Source: Orrella dioscoreae
GTDB lineage: Bacteria; Pseudomonadota; Gammaproteobacteria; Burkholderiales; Burkholderiaceae_B
DNA: 64,000 bases
Reading direction: 5' to 3'
Assembly: GCF_900089455.2 (NCBI RefSeq)
Contig: NZ_LT907988.1
Span: 1,426,001-1,490,000, forward strand
Made by a program: the position numbers and the translations under genes. Below, piece by piece: positions 63,785 through 64,000 of the stretch. Within the stretch, counting starts at the first letter, position 1. Every line of letters starts with the position of its first letter. The notes under the pieces were generated by a model, which had not been told where the DNA came from, searched no databases, and was given only the letters and a program-made list of their open reading frames with translations.

Positions 63785-64000
63785 TTAAGCGCGCGTGATG
63801 CGCACGCAGGCGTCTTCGCGCTGCCTGAGGCCTTCCGCCAGGCTGGTGCCCAGCCCCGGACGGTCGGGCGGAAGCAGGAAACCGTGGTCGAACACAGGCA
63901 GCTCGGTGACCAGGTCCTTGTAGAAGCCGTTCACGAAGGCGCGCACCATCTCCTGGAAGATCGCATTGGGCGAACTGAGCGCGAGGTGCAGCGAGGCCAT
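63785..64000 (-). CDS. Enolase-superfamily (mandelate racemase-like) enzyme, C-terminal end only
   Basis: These 71 residues are the C-terminus of a longer gene whose start lies right of the window. ASLHLALSSPNAIFQEMVRA is the usual last barrel segment of mandelate racemase/muconate lactonising enzymes, and FDHGFLLPPDRPGLGTSLAE is their C-terminal strand. It could be a galactarate or other acid-sugar dehydratase, which would fit the locus. It is followed by the porin on the same strand. Confidence 0.75.
   Translation of the reverse strand: MASLHLALSSPNAIFQEMVRAFVNGFYKDLVTELPVFDHGFLLPPDRPGLGTSLAEGLRQREDACVRITRA

Overview
The window looks like the chromosome of a GC-rich betaproteobacterium of the Alcaligenaceae (Achromobacter/Bordetella group). 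The evidence is a complete 14-gene nuo operon followed by a DUF2818 gene, Bordetella-type porins, a Bug-family solute-binding protein beside glucarate dehydratase, and a bhu/hmu-type haem uptake cluster. The assignment rests on gene content and protein resemblance; no search was run.

Region 1 (1-30114) is the right-hand part of an integrative conjugative element of the Tn4371 family. From left to right it carries the end of a MexEF-OprN-like RND efflux operon (adaptor partial at the left edge), a LysR regulator overlapping an EexN-like lipoprotein gene, a rho-independent terminator, and then one long transfer operon: traG, a CopG-like gene, trbB, C, D, E, J, a second EexN/TrbK-like gene, trbL, F, G, I and a DUF2274 gene. 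Most of these genes overlap by 4 bases. The integrase, relaxase and partition genes should lie left of the window. Between the transfer operon and the right end lies about 10 kb of cargo: MFS exporter/TetR, an orphan barstar-like gene, AraC plus three SDR genes and a flavin reductase-like gene, HxlR plus a QorB-like reductase, and LysR plus an NmrA-like reductase. Four of these modules are divergent regulator/enzyme pairs, and three of them have inverted repeats between the two genes.

The right junction is at a TTTTTTGT core (30107-30114). It sits inside the first codons of what appears to be gspK, just after gspJ. The element therefore seems to have split a type II secretion operon (gspH-I-J on the minus strand, a short gspC divergent to it) within the gspK prepilin leader.

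Region 2 (30166-43382) is chromosomal: the gsp remnants; a LysR gene flanked by two related proteins that each join a Phd/YefM-like N-terminus to the N-terminal domain of an IS5/IS1182-type transposase but have no catalytic domain; a haem-uptake operon (hmuSTUV) without its receptor; a lipid kinase/metallophosphoesterase/PAP2 phosphatase cluster; and a major porin with a strong terminator.

Region 3 (43670-58864) is the nuoABCDEFGHIJKLMN operon for NADH:quinone oxidoreductase plus DUF2818, ending in a clear terminator. NuoL carries an unusual histidine-rich insertion.

Region 4 (58981-64000) is an aldarate catabolism locus: a LacI-type regulator, two identical tandem operators, a Bug-family binding protein, glucarate dehydratase, then on the minus strand a porin and the end of an enolase-superfamily gene.
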